64,000 bases of DNA from Schistocerca nitens. Its lineage: Eukaryota; Arthropoda; Insecta; Orthoptera; Acrididae. The notes under the pieces were generated by a model, which saw only the letters and a program-made list of their open reading frames with translations, did not search any database and had not been told where the DNA came from. Below are positions 11,916 to 23,047 of this stretch, one piece after another; within the stretch, counting starts at the first letter, position 1; each line of letters opens with the position of its first letter. A program made the position numbers and the translations under genes. The stretch is from assembly GCF_023898315.1 (NCBI RefSeq), contig NC_064619.1:480107376-480171375 (forward strand), given 5' to 3'.

Positions 11916-12530
11916 TTATTTAAAATCATGCCCTTGCCAGTCACTCTCATCTGTTAACCTCTTGACATTGTACATTTCATACATGTTTGTCAAAACATCA
12001 TTTCCTTGGTCAATCTCCAACAATAAAGAACCAATTTCTGAATCGAACACCTTCCCATTTTCCTCAAATTTTATTTCCAAATTCGTAGATTCATTATTAA
12101 TTTTGACCACTTCCTGGCTACAATCAATAATAACTTTTTCTTTATCTAGCCAATCTATACCCAGAATCAGTTCAGTACTCAAGTCTGGCACAACCAAAAA
12201 ATCGTGTTCAAACTTTTGTCCTTTTATACTAAATTCAACCAATATCTGGTTCTTTACTGGCTTGCTAGTCTTGCCAGTAGCACCAACAATTTTTATATCA
12301 GTCACTGACATAATTACTAGTCCAGACTTATCACAGGTGTGTTCGAAAAACGATTGGGAGATAGCACTTATCTGAGATCCAGTATCAAGAAGTACTTGCA
12401 ATTTCACATTATAAATTTCAACTGGTATTACAGTTTGTTTCACCGTCAGATACTTTTCATTGTTGTATTCTTCCCTAAGCAAATCCAGGTCGACGATAAC
12501 ATCGTCCCAAGATAAGCTTTTGACCTGCAC
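11916..12530 (-). CDS. Retropepsin-like protease of the LTR element
   Basis: A 204-codon frame with the retropepsin active-site motif LLDTGSQISAIS at about residues 47-58 and the later ELILGIDWL motif typical of Ty3/gypsy proteases. Such proteases act as homodimers and cut the Gag-Pol polyprotein inside the particle. The ATG at 12530 is simply the first in the open stretch; the product would normally be made as part of a polyprotein by readthrough or frameshift. Gag lies upstream on the same strand and residual pol directly downstream. The catalytic Asp-Thr-Gly is present, so this domain looks intact although the element as a whole is defective. Confidence 0.8.
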   Translation of the reverse strand: MQVKSLSWDDVIVDLDLLREEYNNEKYLTVKQTVIPVEIYNVKLQVLLDTGSQISAISQSFFEHTCDKSGLVIMSVTDIKIVGATGKTSKPVKNQILVEFSIKGQKFEHDFLVVPDLSTELILGIDWLDKEKVIIDCSQEVVKINNESTNLEIKFEENGKVFDSEIGSLLLEIDQGNDVLTNMYEMYNVKRLTDESDWQGHDFK

Positions 12531-12535
12531 ATCAC

Positions 12536-13721
12536 CTATATCTGGCGGTTTCTTTGGTTCCCTATGTTCAAAGTCATTAAATACTTGAACTCATTGCAAC
12601 ATTGACACTGAGTCGTCCGTTGGCTCCTTTTTTCTGTGTACAGTCTCAATATCTGGATTTTGTTTTGAATCTTCGTCATCACCCTAGGTACAATAACGCA
12701 ATTAGCTGTATTCCCATTATTTTCACTAGTACCGAAATACTCGTCATCTGAACTATCATCAGAATCCGACCATTCTGGATCGCTTTCAGGTTCTAACATA
12801 AAAGCTTTTCTGAGACAGGCACTAAGTTCTTCCTCTGCATTTTCTTCAGGCTTTGATTTTAACTCAATACCCTCTTTTGGAAAAACGGCCTAATTATCAG
12901 CTTTACTCACACCTACTGTTACTTCATATTTTGTGTAATCCTCATGGACTTCAGTTACTCGTAGGTAATTACCTATACCTTCCCCACAGTGCCTTTCGGT
13001 AAAAGCTGGTACTGTTGGCGGATCGTTAACAGAAGTTACTTCCTCATCAATGCTAAAGATTTCATCCTCCAATGTCTTCCTGTCTTTAACCATCGTCCTA
13101 TCGGCAGCACACGTACTTTGCGTGGCGCTATTTACTCTCTCCTCCTTAAATTCGGGCCACGTCACCTTATCGACGTTCCTACTATTTCCTTTTTCACTGA
13201 TTAACCTCCTTGCCTCATATTCCTTCTTAAACTCCTTACACTCACATTGCCTGAGGCCCTCGTACATATCGTCGATCTGCACACGCCAATCAGTTACTTC
13301 TGCTAATTCATTCATTTACTTCATTGCTAACACTGCTAACCGCACCTCTCTGTGTATCCTCTGTTCCACCCACTATTTCCTTCGCCACCGGAATTATCAC
13401 TTGTAATGTATTGGCCAGCTCTTACGGCAATGTTCGTACCTAATTCTGCCGCCTTGCTAGTGGCTTCTCTCTGAACAGCTGACCTGCTAAGCTGGGCCAT
13501 CGCTTTCTGATGCTCCACTCAGCTGTTAACATGTAGCACACTGCGCGTCGAAGATGAATCGTCTGCGCACACACCTGATGCTTGTTTCGCAACAACACGA
13601 TGCGTCGTTCCACGCCTGTCCCTAACCTGTCTCATAACTTTACTATCAGTCCGGTATTGTTTCTTCAATCGGGGCCGGTATGTTCTGTCCACTTTCGTTT
13701 GGCCCGCAACGTTCACGGAAA
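12536..13721 (-). pseudogene. Broken gag-pro linker region
   Basis: Three short minus-strand frames (12536-12799, 12890-13315 and 13336-13716) lie between gag and protease in different phases. They contain acidic (SDSDDSSDDEYFG) and charged stretches but no zinc knuckle that I can see. The region is most simply read as decayed gag/pro coding sequence. No function can be assigned. Confidence 0.5.
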
Positions 13722-14393
13722 TCAGTTTCTCGCGTCGTTATTATTTTGCACGGTGTACCCTCTACCGCGACCTGAATAACTCCCTCTACCTCTTCCTCTG
13801 CCTCTACCTCTCTGTATCATGTTGACGCTAAAACCATCGCCGTCATTCCTCTCGTCAATATTGCGGTTATTCCTCTTACTAAAATTCTGATAATTGGCAC
13901 GACTTTCGCGCCAGTGGTCTTCGTCCCCGACCCTTTCAAGAAACGCTTGGAAGCTGCGATGATTGCTTCCCATATATCTCTTCGAATCTTCTGTAAGCTT
14001 TTTATATAGCTCCCATACGATTTCAGATACGGATCTTCTCCTTCTTAAGTGTGTCAAATTTCGGTACCAATATTCGTAGAAATCTTTAAAAGAATTCCTG
14101 CCCCTGTTATTATGATGTTTGGCCATGATAAACTCGCGCCACAAATGATCCTGTTTTTGTTCAGACCAGTATCCTTCCGTAAACATTTGTTTAAACTCTT
14201 CGAACGTCATTGGTTCGGTATTCAAGTTAATTCCCCAACGCTTAGCGTCACCTGCCAAGGCGATAATTACTACGTTTATCTTCTCCTGATCAGGTAAGTG
14301 TTTAGGAAACATACTGTCGCAATTTTTGATGAAATCCAATGGATGCCATCCGTTATGTTTCTTGGCGGGATCGAACCGTTCCTCACCTTCCAA
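13722..14393 (-). CDS. gag: Gag capsid-like domain of the LTR element
   Basis: A 223-codon frame. Residues 15-160 show the retrotransposon capsid pattern: WHPLDFIKNCDSMFP, then ALAGDAKRW, then FKQMFTEGYW and an FYEYWYRNL helix. The C-terminus (about residues 195-220) is a basic Gly-Arg repeat that could bind RNA in place of a zinc knuckle. Gag forms the particle that packages element RNA. The frame is the 3' half of a longer gag whose start codon is probably the ATG at 15594 on the minus strand; the upstream part is frameshifted. Assignment is by motif pattern. Confidence 0.7.
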   Translation of the reverse strand: MEGEERFDPAKKHNGWHPLDFIKNCDSMFPKHLPDQEKINVVIIALAGDAKRWGINLNTEPMTFEEFKQMFTEGYWSEQKQDHLWREFIMAKHHNNRGRNSFKDFYEYWYRNLTHLRRRRSVSEIVWELYKKLTEDSKRYMGSNHRSFQAFLERVGDEDHWRESRANYQNFSKRNNRNIDERNDGDGFSVNMIQRGRGRGRGRGSYSGRGRGYTVQNNNDARN

Positions 14394-15594
14394 CAGCTTC
14401 TTAAGTGGCGTGCCATTACAGACAACACCAGGCTTATCTTAGACTTTACTCTAGAGATCGAAAATTTTGCCTTGAATTTTCGATGTATTTTGTTCACACT
14501 TTTGTACACATCCGGTAACTTTCTCGCCTAAATTTCTTTCAGTATCTCAAACTGCCTTCTTCAACTGTGAGATACCATGTTGGCATTCGTTTACGATCTC
14601 AGTTTTAAGACCGAAAACTTTTTCGTCTACTTTTGTTTCAACTAGAGGCTCTACTTTCGCTTGGATGTTGAGAATTGCAACATCAAACCTACTGTTAATG
14701 TCGTCAATTTCCCCCTGCATAGTATTCATATTTTTATTAATTGTGTTAATTTCAGATTTCATAGTATTTGCTGCACAATTTAAATTACCCACTTTTTGTT
14801 CTACCTGTTCGATTTGTTAACTAATTTTAATTCCTTGTTCTTCGACCTGTGCTTTAAGCTGACCAATCTGTGTTTTGAGCTGAACTTCGACATGTGTTCT
14901 GAGCTACTGTTAATGTCGTTAATTTCCCCCTGCATAGTATTCATATTTTTATTAATTGTGTTAATTTCAGATTTCATAGTATTTACTGCACAACTTAAAT
15001 TACCCACTTTTTGTTCTACCTGTTCGATTTGTTAACTAATTTTAATTCCTTGTTCTTCGACCTGTGCTTTAAGCTGACCAATCTGTGTTTTGAGCTGAAC
15101 TTCGACATGTGTTCTCAGCTGATTACTTTGTGTTTTAAGCTGCTCGTCAATGTGTGTTTTAAGCTGACTGACCTGATTACTGACCTAGTGTTTGAAGCTG
15201 ATCATTCTGTCCTGCAATTTGTTTGGTTAATCATTCAAATAAGTCGTTCATGCTTAAAATTTTCATACTGTCTTACGGAATCGGTGTGTTCCTATATTAT
15301 TTCAAAATTTTCTTTCGGTTCTTTCTTTATCTGTGGTGAATCAAACATGTCAGTGGATTCGTTCACGTACCCACTATCATCTACAAAGTCATTCTCTACT
15401 TCCTCTTTTATTCCTTGCTGTGTTCGAGGCGATCTCTACATTTTAATCTGTTCGTTAACATGTTCGTGGTATTGTACGTACGCCAATTGTCTACCGCTAA
15501 CGCCATCTGTTATCTGCCCGAGTAAACTCCTGTCATTGCCAGGCGCATCTTCCATTACCCTCGGCGCATCTACTGTGTCTACGTTCTTGTCCAT
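14394..15594 (-). pseudogene. gag: Frameshifted gag N-terminal region with coiled coil
   Basis: On the minus strand an ATG at 15594 opens a short frame that soon meets a stop. Further on come two near-identical heptad-rich stretches (motif MKSEINTINKNMNTMQGEI) at 14547-14792 and 14801-15007. They arise from a 215-bp direct tandem duplication (14691-14905 and 14906-15120). Because 215 is not a multiple of three, the duplication breaks the frame. Sequence between the copies (cttaagctgaccaat-type strings) also gives Leu/Gln-rich heptads. This is the self-association part of a gag, now nonfunctional. Confidence 0.65.
14691..15120. repeat. 215-bp tandem duplication inside gag
   Basis: The string actgttaatgtcg starts at 14691 and again at 14906. 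The two 215-bp units differ at only a few positions. Confidence 0.85.
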
Positions 15595-15628
15595 ACTGAA
15601 GACAAATTACACCTCACTACCGTACTTG

Positions 15629-15835
15629 AAAAAAAATGGCTCTGAGCACTATGGGACTTAACATCTATGGTCATCAGTCCCCTAGAACTTAGAACTACTT
15701 AAACCTAACTAACCTTAGGACATCACACAACACCCAGTCATCACGAGTCAGAGAAAATCCCTGACCCAGCAGGGAATCGAACCCGGGAACGCGGCCGTGG
15801 GAAGCGAGAACGCTACCGCATGACCACGAGCTGCG
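15629..15835 (-). mobile_element. Full-length SINE (Ala-type tRNA head) in the gag leader
   Basis: On the minus strand it has the A-box region tggtcatgcggtagcg and B box gggttcgattcc. The 3' body (ggttagttaggtttaagtag, ctaggggactgatgacc) is shared with the SINE at 4165, and it ends in an A tail read as poly-T on that strand. It is flanked by an imperfect repeat built on taccgtac (15618-15625 and 15840-15847). It sits between the gag start and the 5' LTR. Confidence 0.85.
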
Positions 15836-15892
15836 AACTTACCGTACGTGACGTTCACTATAATTTACTTCACTGATTATTATTGCAATTCG

Positions 15893-17441
15893 TGCCACTG
15901 AACATCCACTGTTTGGAATTCAGGTTAATTTGTGATCGAAAACAACTGGATGTCCTGTCACCGGGAAGCCACTTATAATCCCTGACACAGTACCCATTAA
16001 AGCCTGTGCTATGGTAGTGAGCGGGATTCACCTTATGAGAAAGGATTTTCGCATACATATCGACCGTGTGTACCTGAATGGTGCCAAATCAGACGTACAT
16101 CCACTCTGTAATAACAATGATCGGTCAAGTAACTTCGAAATGCAATCACACGTCAGGATGGGTCAAAAACAAACCAGAAGGTGCTACCAGTGCGACAATA
16201 ATACGGCCGCCAGCCTAATTAGGCATTAATTGAGTTTCTTCGCTGTACAAGTTGGTATATATTCATGCAAAACAACAAATTGTAACACTACATAACGTAG
16301 TAGAATTTTAGAACCAGAAAATCTATTGAACTGATAGTTTCACGTTCTGTACTGATATGGAAAATCATGATTACATAACACTACACTGTAATGTTTACTA
16401 CATAACTTTATACTGGCTATTAATCTGATCAAAATCGGGCATGGGTTACCCTAGAAATTGTACTACTCTTTTCATCTCATTTACTGCTCATTTAAATGCC
16501 TTTAAAGCTGTCTCGAAATAATAAACTTCATTACTACATCAATACTAAAGTTATCTTTCGACTTCGTTAGACCTTCGCTATTCATTTACTCGTTCATTAA
16601 CAAACATTTCTTTAAACACTATTACAATATATCTACTTCTGAAAATAATTATTATTAACACAGTTTTTAATTTTCATTTCGGAACACTCGGATTGCACAA
16701 CGTTTGGAATGGACCCTGTCAGGTTAGTTGTGAGGATAATTGAATGATGGAAAAGTTCTTGTAAAATTTAGGTTTTTATTGCACCAAACAAACACAGTTC
16801 AGTCTCTGATCCATACGAATACAGTACTAAAATTTCATCCTGCTAGTATCGATGCGGCGGTTGGCGGGCGGCAAGATGGCGAGGCACAGAGCACACATAC
16901 AACCACAACTATGGCTCTTGATTATCGCCACTTTAATTCTTCTTAGCGTCACAGTACTTTTCCATTTAGTGCCTATGGAATTTTGCCAGGCTGTGTGGGC
17001 GTTGGAACGACATACCCGATGCTCAGTGAAGCTATGTCTCACAGGAGAGCCTCCTCGGTCCAGAAGGTGTTGCTCAAACCAGTGCCAAACTCCAACTACT
17101 ACTGTGCCCGTTGTGCCGTGCAATGCCTGTCATCCATATTTTACCGCTCCCTGACAGACCGGGTATTCACCTGAGGTTTTGCATTCTACATATCTTACCA
17201 CATTGCCTACGCATGGACCAGACGCACAGTTACAGTTTTAAATATCTTACAACAGTTTCAACATTTGTTACATTTCAGTTCTATTATAATATTACTTGAA
17301 ATTTGACATAAACATTAATATTCACATTGAAACTTATTTACAGTTTTCTTAACATAATTTCATGAAACAAAAAGAAATGAATCAGACCATCAATTACACA
17401 AGTTTATCGTAAAATCAGATGAAAAGAATTACTTATATGTA
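15893..17441 (-). repeat. Right long terminal repeat (copy C, 5' LTR), main part
   Basis: Nearly identical to 8950-10499. It stops at the TA where the giant palindromic element begins. On the minus strand this is the 5' LTR and would hold the promoter of the element. Confidence 0.75.
17440..17441. repeat. TA target duplication, left of the giant element
   Basis: TA directly before CAGTCGTGCTC; the partner TA is at 38894-38895. Confidence 0.7.
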
Positions 17442-17570
17442 CAGTCGTGCTCAGAAGTATCCGAACGACCTGAATTGCATTTCGCCTGATTCGAATGCAA
17501 CCCACATGACGCAGCTGTCTAGCAGGTCCTCTAATCGCTCCTTGGTACAGTCGTTTGACTATTGAAAATA

Positions 17571-18993
17571 CACTCCTGGAAATTGATATAAGAACACCGT
17601 GAATTCATTGTCCCAGGAAGGGGAAATTTTATTGTCTCATTCCTGGGGTCAGATACATCACATGATCACACTGACAGAACCACAGGCACATAGACACAGG
17701 CAACAGAGCATGCACAATGTCGGCACTAGTACAGTGGATATCCACCTTTCGCAGCAATGCAGGCTGCTATTCTCCCATGGAGACGATCGTAGAGATGCTG
17801 GATGTAGTCCTGTGGAACGGCTTGCCATGCCATTTCCACCTGGCGCCTCAGTTGGACCAGCGTTCGTGCTGGACGTGCATACCGCGTGAGACGACGCTTC
17901 ATCCAGTCCCAAACATGCTCAATGGGGGACAGATCCGGAGATCTTGCTGGCCAGGGTAGTTGACTTACACCTTCTAGAGCACGTTGGGTGGCACGGGATA
18001 CATGCGGACGTGCATTGTCCTGTTGCAACAGCAAGTTCCCTTGCCGGTCTAGGAATGGTAGAACGATGGGTTCGATGACGGTTTGGATGTACCGTGCACT
18101 ATTCAGTGTCCCCTCGACGATCACCGGTGGTGTACGGCCAGTGTAGGAGATCGCTCCCCACACCATGATGCCGGGTGTTGGCCCTGTGTGCCTCGGTCGT
18201 AGGCAGTCCTGATTGTGGCGCTCACCTGCACGGCGCCAAACACGCATACGACCATCAGTGGCACCAAGGGAGAAGCGACTCTCATCGCTGAAGACGACAC
18301 GTCTCCATTCGTCCCTCCTTTCACGTCTGACGCGACACCACTGGAGGCGGGCTGCACGATGTTGGGGCGTGAGCGGAAGACGGCCTAACGGTGTGCGGGA
18401 CCGTAGCCCAGCTTCATGGAGACGGTTGCGAATGGTCCTCGCCGATACCCCAGGAGCAACAGTGTCCCTAATTTGCTGGGAAGTGGCGGTGCGGTCCCCT
18501 ACGGCACTGCGTAGTATCCTACGGTCTTGGCGTGCATCCGTGCGTCGCTGCGGCCCGGTCCCAGGTCGACGGGCACGTGCACCTTCCGCCGACCACTGGC
18601 GACAACATCGATGTACTGTGGAGACCTCACGCCCCACGTGTTGAGCAATTCGGCGGTACGTCCACCCGGCCTCCCGCATGCCCACTATACGCCCTCGCTC
18701 AAAGTCCGTCAACTGCACATACGGTTCACGTCCACGCTGTCGCGGCATGCTACCAGTGTTAAAAGAGTGCGATGGAGCTCCGTATGCCACGGCAAACTGG
18801 CTGACACTGACGGCGGCGGTGCACAAATGCTGCGCAGCTAGCGCCATTCGACGGCCAACACCGCGGTTCCTGGTGTGTCCGCTGTGCCGTACGTGTGATC
18901 ATTGCTTGTACAGCCCTCTCGCAGTGTCCGGAGCAAGTATGGTGGGTCTGACACACCGGTGTCAACGTGTTCTTTTTTCCATTTCCAGGAGTG
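17571..18993 (-). mobile_element. Complete Tc1/mariner-superfamily transposon, copy 1
   Basis: A 1423-bp element with terminal inverted repeats starting CACTCCTGGAAAT, flanked by TA (17569-17570 and 18994-18995). It encodes an intact transposase on the minus strand. The mirror position in the right palindrome arm (near 38763-38770) lacks the element and reads TG in place of TA, so insertion came after the palindrome formed. Confidence 0.95.
17726..18748 (-). CDS. Tc1-like transposase
   Basis: A 340-residue protein if started at the ATG at 18748 (MPRQRGREPYVQL). The reading frame is open further upstream to 18847, but in copy 2 the frame upstream of this ATG differs, so the shared ATG is the likely start. 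Residues 12-50 form a helix-turn-helix (ERGRIVGMREAGWTYRRIAQ) and a second DNA-binding part follows with PQRRTDARQDRR. The catalytic triad is D155 (VFSDES), D244 (QQDNARPH) and E277 (SPDLSPIEHVWD). It would cut the element out at its ends and paste it at TA. Only 32 residues lie between the second Asp and the Glu, against 34 in classical Tc1. No stop or frameshift is seen. Confidence 0.95.
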   Translation of the reverse strand: MPRQRGREPYVQLTDFERGRIVGMREAGWTYRRIAQHVGREVSTVHRCCRQWSAEGARARRPGTGPQRRTDARQDRRILRSAVGDRTATSQQIRDTVAPGVSARTIRNRLHEAGLRSRTPLGRLPLTPQHRAARLQWCRVRRERRDEWRRVVFSDESRFSLGATDGRMRVWRRAGERHNQDCLRPRHTGPTPGIMVWGAISYTGRTPPVIVEGTLNSARYIQTVIEPIVLPFLDRQGNLLLQQDNARPHVSRATQRALEGVSQLPWPARSPDLSPIEHVWDWMKRRLTRYARPARTLVQLRRQVEMAWQAVPQDYIQHLYDRLHGRIAACIAAKGGYPLY

Positions 18994-19660
18994 TAGTTCC
19001 AACAAGTCACCACTAGAAAACACTGCTCTGTATCCCAATAACTCAAGATGTAAAGTAATACCACGATACTACAAATATCATGGAACACCTTATCACACAT
19101 AAGACTGTCCTTAAGGCTTGTAAGCTCACATTTACTACAATAAATGACATACTTGAAATGTTACCACGCTCATTATTACGTCAGATAGGTAATGCACGTA
19201 GTAAGTTCGTCATATTCATGATTTCCTCTTCAAAGTAACATACCGAATTTATTATTTAACACAAAATGACATTAAAAATTTAAGTTATTCACGAGCAGCT
19301 AGTTGAGAATATGTATGAAATTCGAATGACACGACAAACCGTCTCGATCTGCATATGGATTCAACCCTGGGTCATGCAGACAAAACAAGGATTTCGTGAC
19401 TGACGGAAACTAACAGTCATTCCTGATTAGGCATACAGAGACTGATACACCTCGATTTTAGGCAGTGTAAGTTAGCAAATATCAAGTTTAAATTACATAA
19501 CGCAAACATTTTTAACGGACGCGAATTCCTACCCAGCATCTATTGTCCCTGTTAACGAACTACAAGAGATGTTAAATATTGCTTCTTCAAAACTAATTTA
19601 CTTGAAATGCCGTGAGGTAAAGCTTTGTGTTGGACAGGAATTCGAATCCAGAACCTAATC

Positions 19661-19875
19661 TAATGGTTCTAATGGCTCTGAGCACTATGGGACTTTAACA
19701 TCTATGGTCATCAGTCCCCTAGAACCTAGAACTACTTAAAACTAACTAACCTAAGGATATCACACAACACCCAGTCATCATGAGGCAAAGAAAATCCCTG
19801 ACCCCGCCGGGAATCGAACCCGAGAACCCGGGCGTGGGAAGCGAGAACGCTACCGCACGACCACGAGCTGCGGAG
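19661..19875 (-). mobile_element. SINE (Ala-type head) in the left palindrome arm
   Basis: The same family as 15629-15835, flanked by perfect 11-bp direct repeats agaacctaatc (19650-19660 and 19876-19886). The right arm near 38100-38130 has a single uninterrupted copy of the target. Confidence 0.92.
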
Positions 19876-22534
19876 AGAACCTAATCGGATTGATATAGAA
19901 GCACAATCAACTGTGACATATCGGATTTTCTCGGCAGTAGCTAGATGTTTGAACTGAAATGACGAGACGAAACATTAAGTTTTTCCTTCCTAGGACTCCA
20001 ACCCGGCACCTATCGCTGTTATATTCTAAAGAAAACGAACTTTAAATACGGGTTTGTTGCACCAGCAGCGACATGTGAGCATGTTTGAACTAGAAATAAT
20101 ATGACAAAGAGTTCAGTGCATACTGGGAATAGAGCCCCACACAAAGAGACGTCAGCTACCGAATTTTTCTCCACCAGCAGCTCGGAATAACATCTTGGAC
20201 TTCCAGTGATCTCGCAAATAGTTCTGTGTCTCACTGGGAGTCCAAAACGCCACATATCGAAACTATTGACAACGAATGAAAATACATTAAAAATTAAAAT
20301 TATTATCCACCAGCAGATAGGTGTTCTCATGCTAGAGCTTGATAATACATAATGAAATCTTTAGTGCCGGGCCAGGATTCGAACTATTCACGCGCAAAAT
20401 GTGGAGATGTTGAGGAATCTGCAGTTTTGAACAAACAAATTGTAGTCGAGACGTACTGTCACGAAGGGATCAATTTCCGCGTTAAGGGCGGTCTGAGTTG
20501 CATTCCCAGCTCAGAACCAATTATACCGACATACAGATAAAAGATGTAATAAGAGTCCTGTGAGCCTACATTGCGTTTGTTTCGTCACTAGAAATAAATA
20601 ACTAGAATAAGACAGGTTACTGGTGATAGAGTTTCTACGTGTGGCCACTCCAGACTTTATTGTGATTCAACCTAACGTCTACGTGGTAGAGAAGGAATAT
20701 CATTTTTAATGTGAATTTCGGACCACAATGCCGTTACATCTTCTTCACTTGGTGTAGCCAGAAGAGAATGGAATCTGTCTCTCCCTCTCTAAAATCATTG
20801 ACAGAAGTTGGAATCGAACCAAGACCATAGATATATGAATCTATTATCAGCCCAACAGACCAACAAACCCTCTTCTCTACCGCTCGTTTTACTATATTAA
20901 CGCCGTTGCGTGACTTTGGTTGAGAATTCTGACACACAGGCTCCCTGTAGTAATTTGCAGCATGTTCAGTAAATTCATTTACTTGGTTGACCGAATCACC
21001 ATGAACTAGCTGTCTCGGCTACCCAGTGCATACATTAGACTATATTTTGTAATAACCGAAATAAAATCATTTAACTGCCACCTACACAGAACTGCCAACA
21101 GCGTAGGATGCAGAAATTTAAATACGAAGTGTTCCTTTCCACTTGAGCTACTCTATTGCGCTATCTGTTTGTTGAAAACGTCCTGCAGTGCAATAGAAAA
21201 GGTATAACTGTTTGTCTCTCATAAGTATAGACCCGGCCATATGCAATACCTCACAGCGCTGTGGAATGCAGAAGTTCTGGAGGAATTATTTATGAGTTTT
21301 GGAGCTGTAGTAGCCATGTGCCAGCTAATAGCGTAATGGTAAGTGTCGTGACCTATAGATAAGATGTCGCTAGTTCGAATATATTCATTGCTACATTTTT
21401 TAAAAAGCAATTCTGTCTGCTGAAGTTATCAACGTAATGGAAGTTGTAACATAACTCCCTTCACTTCTGAACCCAAAATAGTCGCAAAAAGGGCTAACTT
21501 CAGCGACATTTTGTTCTTTTCAGATTTAATACACAATCAGGCAGCAGATGCACATTGAAACTTTTGTATTATGTATGGGGAGAGCGCATCGTGCCAAAAC
21601 ACGTCGGAAAAGTATTTTCTACATTACCTGTCGTCTGGTAGTGGCTTTTTATTCTTCTTCAAAACTTGTTTGACAGCTTTAACTCAGAACAAGTTTTCTA
21701 CATGCATGTAATCAACAAACTGCTTGTGCATTGTCAGACTGTTATAGGTTACATCAGAGAATTCGTATATATAATGTTGATGATTAATTTCTCTCTCATG
21801 TTTACTATTGTTTTAACAACACTAAAGGAAACCTTACGAAAATTGTGAGCTGTATTATAAGAAATGAAATAAAACTACCCACGATAACCTTACGACGAAA
21901 GTCTGTTTTAATAAAACTGGGTATCTGTACACAAGAGTGCCTCTATCGTCACGAATTGGTAAAATACTACTCATTTAGATTTTGATTGGGTCTGTGTTTA
22001 ATTGGTATGCTGTGTCATACTCAAGATGTATGCAAATGTGGCATTTCATAAATAAAGTTTTGTATTCCTAGAAACCCAAAATTTGCTTGTCAGCAGCGGA
22101 AAGAGGCGTTACCTATTGTGCAGCATTGTAAGTTTTTCACCATTGCACTATGAGCCGAAGGTATTTTCTTGCGATTTACCTTTCGATATTTGACCTGTCT
22201 GCTTGTAGCTCTTTCAGCATAGGGATAAAAACGCTACACTCAGTGAGACTGGAAATGCGAACCATAAAAGACGCTTTTTCACAGGTCAGCACGTTACCAA
22301 TGAGCTGGCGAAGATGTATGTTTCTTACCTTCCTCTCACGAGCCCAATAGTGGCTAGAACTCGTTAACCGCTACTTGAAGGACAAGATTAGTTGCGATTT
22401 CCACGTGCAATGACTTCCCTGGGCTGAAAACCGTAAATTTACAATCTTTTGTTACACCTCAAGCGATAATAACTCGGATTGTTCAATGGAAATGACCAAC
22501 ACTCCGCAGTCAACCGAAAGTACATAAAGAGGGA

Positions 22535-23047
22535 ATGCCAATGAGAGCTGTTATCAACTTCAAGAAAGCCCCAACATACCGCATAGCCAAAAACCTCCAA
22601 AAGTTAGTTACAAAACACTATAAAGTAGAAAACAACAGAACAGTGATAAACACAGGAAACCTAATAGAAAACATACAGAACATACAGGTACCACACACAG
22701 CATCACTGATTTCATTCGATATAGAAAATATGTATACCTCCATCCCTATCACAGAAACAATAGAAATCGTAGAACAAAATCTCTCATCCCACAGCAACCG
22801 CACCACAGACGCAATAAAACAAATAACAGATATGCTCAGACTGACAATTGAACAAAACTACTTTCAGTTTGATAAAGAATATTATCTACAAACTGATGGA
22901 CTGCCCATGGGATCCCCAATATCAGGAACACTAGCAAATATTACCATCTGTCACCTAGAAAATCAGATATTTGAAAAGATAACCACAAATGAAAGTTTCA
23001 AATCATATATTGGTACAGATACGTGGATAACATTATTTGTCTGGTAA
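22535..23047 (+). pseudogene. Penelope-like reverse transcriptase fragment
   Basis: A 170-codon frame holding the RT fingers and palm: LISFDIENMYTSIP and TDGLPMGSPISGTLAN. The next motif, Y-V-D-N (bases 23020-23031), is encoded in another frame because of an extra ggtac at 23012-23016 just before it. In copy 2 the same place reads Y-V-D-D. The enzyme would prime reverse transcription of element RNA. This copy lacks its N-terminus, has a frameshift and has lost an Asp, so it is inactive. Confidence 0.85.

Larger units (their letters stand above)
8769..17441 (-). mobile_element. Non-autonomous Ty3/gypsy-like LTR retrotransposon
   Basis: On the minus strand the order is 5' LTR, short leader with a SINE insertion, gag, protease, residual pol, noncoding stretch, 3' LTR. 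Gag and protease frames are broken and pol lacks the span from reverse transcriptase to most of integrase, so it cannot move on its own. The 5' LTR was cut by the giant palindromic element at a TA (17440-17441), and its final 27 bp are at 38896-38922. A primer-binding site is not certain; TGGCACGAATTG on the minus strand beside the 5' LTR is a candidate that I could not match to a tRNA. Confidence 0.75.

Noticed and set aside
15893-15905. Primer-binding site TGGCACGAATTG beside the 5' LTR
   Set aside because: The position is plausible, but its complement does not resemble a tRNA 3' end that I know, so it is only mentioned and not annotated.
18749-18847. 33-residue N-terminal extension of Tc1-like transposase copy 1
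   Set aside because: The upstream frame is not the same in copy 2, so the shared ATG at 18748/58895 is preferred.
20019-20330. 103-codon frame conserved in both palindrome arms (also 37657-37968) as a real gene
   Set aside because: Its conservation is explained by arm similarity. It shows no recognisable domain and starts and ends inside the repeated modules.
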